This document shows, one piece after another, positions 49,444-49,777 of a DNA stretch of 49,777 bases. Made by a program: the position numbers and the translations under genes. The notes under the pieces are model-generated. The model was not told where the DNA came from. It searched no databases and saw only the letters and a program-made list of their open reading frames with translations. Within the stretch, counting starts at the first letter, position 1, and every line of letters begins with the position of its first letter. The stretch covers positions 1 to 49,777 of the forward strand of contig NZ_DASUCC010000010.1 in NCBI RefSeq assembly GCF_035762905.1, in the 5' to 3' direction. Origin of the DNA: DASYTH01 sp035762905 (GTDB lineage Bacteria > Actinomycetota > Actinomycetes > Mycobacteriales > Pseudonocardiaceae).

Positions 49444-49736
49444 GATTGTGGTGGAAGGTGATCTCGGGGAAGTCGGGTGTGGGGCCGGCGAGAAGGGGTT
49501 GGGTCCAAGGGCATTGGCATGTGCACACCGGACTGAGTTTTCGCATATCCCCGACTATGCGCAGAGCGACGCGACCGCCACATCGGGAACCACCCGGACC
49601 CCACCCAGAGACCAACCCTGGGGCGCGTTGTCCTCGCACATGGCTTTGACCTGCGGTGACGTGGGGGGGCGCGGTGTCAGTGGTGGTGTCAGGGGTGTGT
49701 CAGGGGTGTGGCGGGTGGGGTCGGGATGGTAGTGCC
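49444..49736. other. Intergenic region without a recognisable gene
   Basis: No ORF here has convincing coding character. The only structure seen is the phased TGTCAG repeat near its right end, next to the start of the following ABC ATPase gene. Confidence 0.6.
49675..49708. repeat. Three helically phased TGTCAG repeats upstream of the ABC ATPase start
   Basis: TGTCAG occurs at 49675, 49687 and 49698. The last two are perfect tandem copies of TGTCAGGGGTG (49687-49697, 49698-49708). Spacing of 12 and 11 bp is about one helical turn. It lies about 30 bp before ATG 49737 and may be a regulator-binding array. Confidence 0.5.
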
Positions 49737-49777
49737 ATGACAAATTCAGCGATATCGGTTTCCGGTTTGCGGAAGAG
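49737..49777 (+). CDS. Probable ABC transporter ATP-binding protein, N-terminal fragment
   Basis: Only 13 codons are visible: MTNSAISVSGLRK. This resembles the N-terminus of DrrA-type and related ABC ATPases, which begin with a strand followed by GLRKSFG. A GATGGT -10-like hexamer ends 6 bp upstream and no good ribosome site is present, so it may be leaderless. The identification rests on a very short stretch. Confidence 0.5.
   Translation, partial: MTNSAISVSGLRK

Noticed and set aside
1..49777. tRNA, rRNA, riboswitch, insertion sequence, prophage or CRISPR elements
   Set aside because: None was recognised by eye on either strand; this is a limit of manual reading, not proof of absence.

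Overview
The window is a high-GC, gene-dense actinobacterial chromosome segment. Codon third positions are almost all G or C, GTG starts and ATGA/GTGA overlaps are frequent, and LuxR/LAL, TetR and streptogrisin-type genes are abundant. The gene mix suggests a Pseudonocardiales-type actinomycete (inference; no 16S or marker gene is present). No tRNA, rRNA, CRISPR array, insertion sequence or phage gene was recognised.

Layout. 1-147: tail of a phosphodiester glycosidase. 159-3261 (minus): a translationally coupled trio of TetR regulator, winged-helix-like protein and a short PPDK-like phosphotransferase. 3338-9055 (plus): secreted nucleoside hydrolase, threonine synthase, FAD monooxygenase, coiled-coil protein, LLM flavin/F420 oxidoreductase and HD hydrolase. 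9102-13710: a complete five-gene branched-chain amino-acid-type (Liv) ABC operon with a recognisable promoter and a 12-bp palindrome. 13811-17414: a small protein, a 42-aa secreted peptide gene and a large LuxR/LAL regulator. 17420-19344: a CE15 glucuronoyl esterase with a cellulose-binding module, preceded by a strong promoter overlapped by an inverted repeat. 19561-24906: assorted metabolic, membrane and secreted proteins, a TetR remnant, and a divergent TetR/VOC pair with a clear operator. 25093-31503: secreted Asp-box propeller protein, streptogrisin-like protease and a second LAL regulator. 31584-35087: MBL-fold protein, a frameshifted SDR gene and a tail-to-tail histidine kinase/response regulator pair.

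35556-43380 is the most distinctive region: a class III lanthipeptide cluster. On the minus strand a LanKC synthetase is followed by three precursor genes, a 40-aa ORF, and one very long ORF in which an MFS exporter is fused in frame to a prolyl oligopeptidase (POP). All three precursors have a 20-residue leader ending in EDAP and a core with the labionin pattern Ser-x2-Ser-x3-Cys. The fused POP is therefore the obvious candidate to cut after Pro20, and the MFS half to export the product. A TrmB/LuxR-like regulator lies next to the cluster.

43473-49777: a 1219-aa HTH/STAND/transmembrane/WD40 protein, two paralogous secreted peptidoglycan-binding-like proteins ending in a strong terminator, a propeller-like protein, and the first codons of a probable ABC transporter ATPase.
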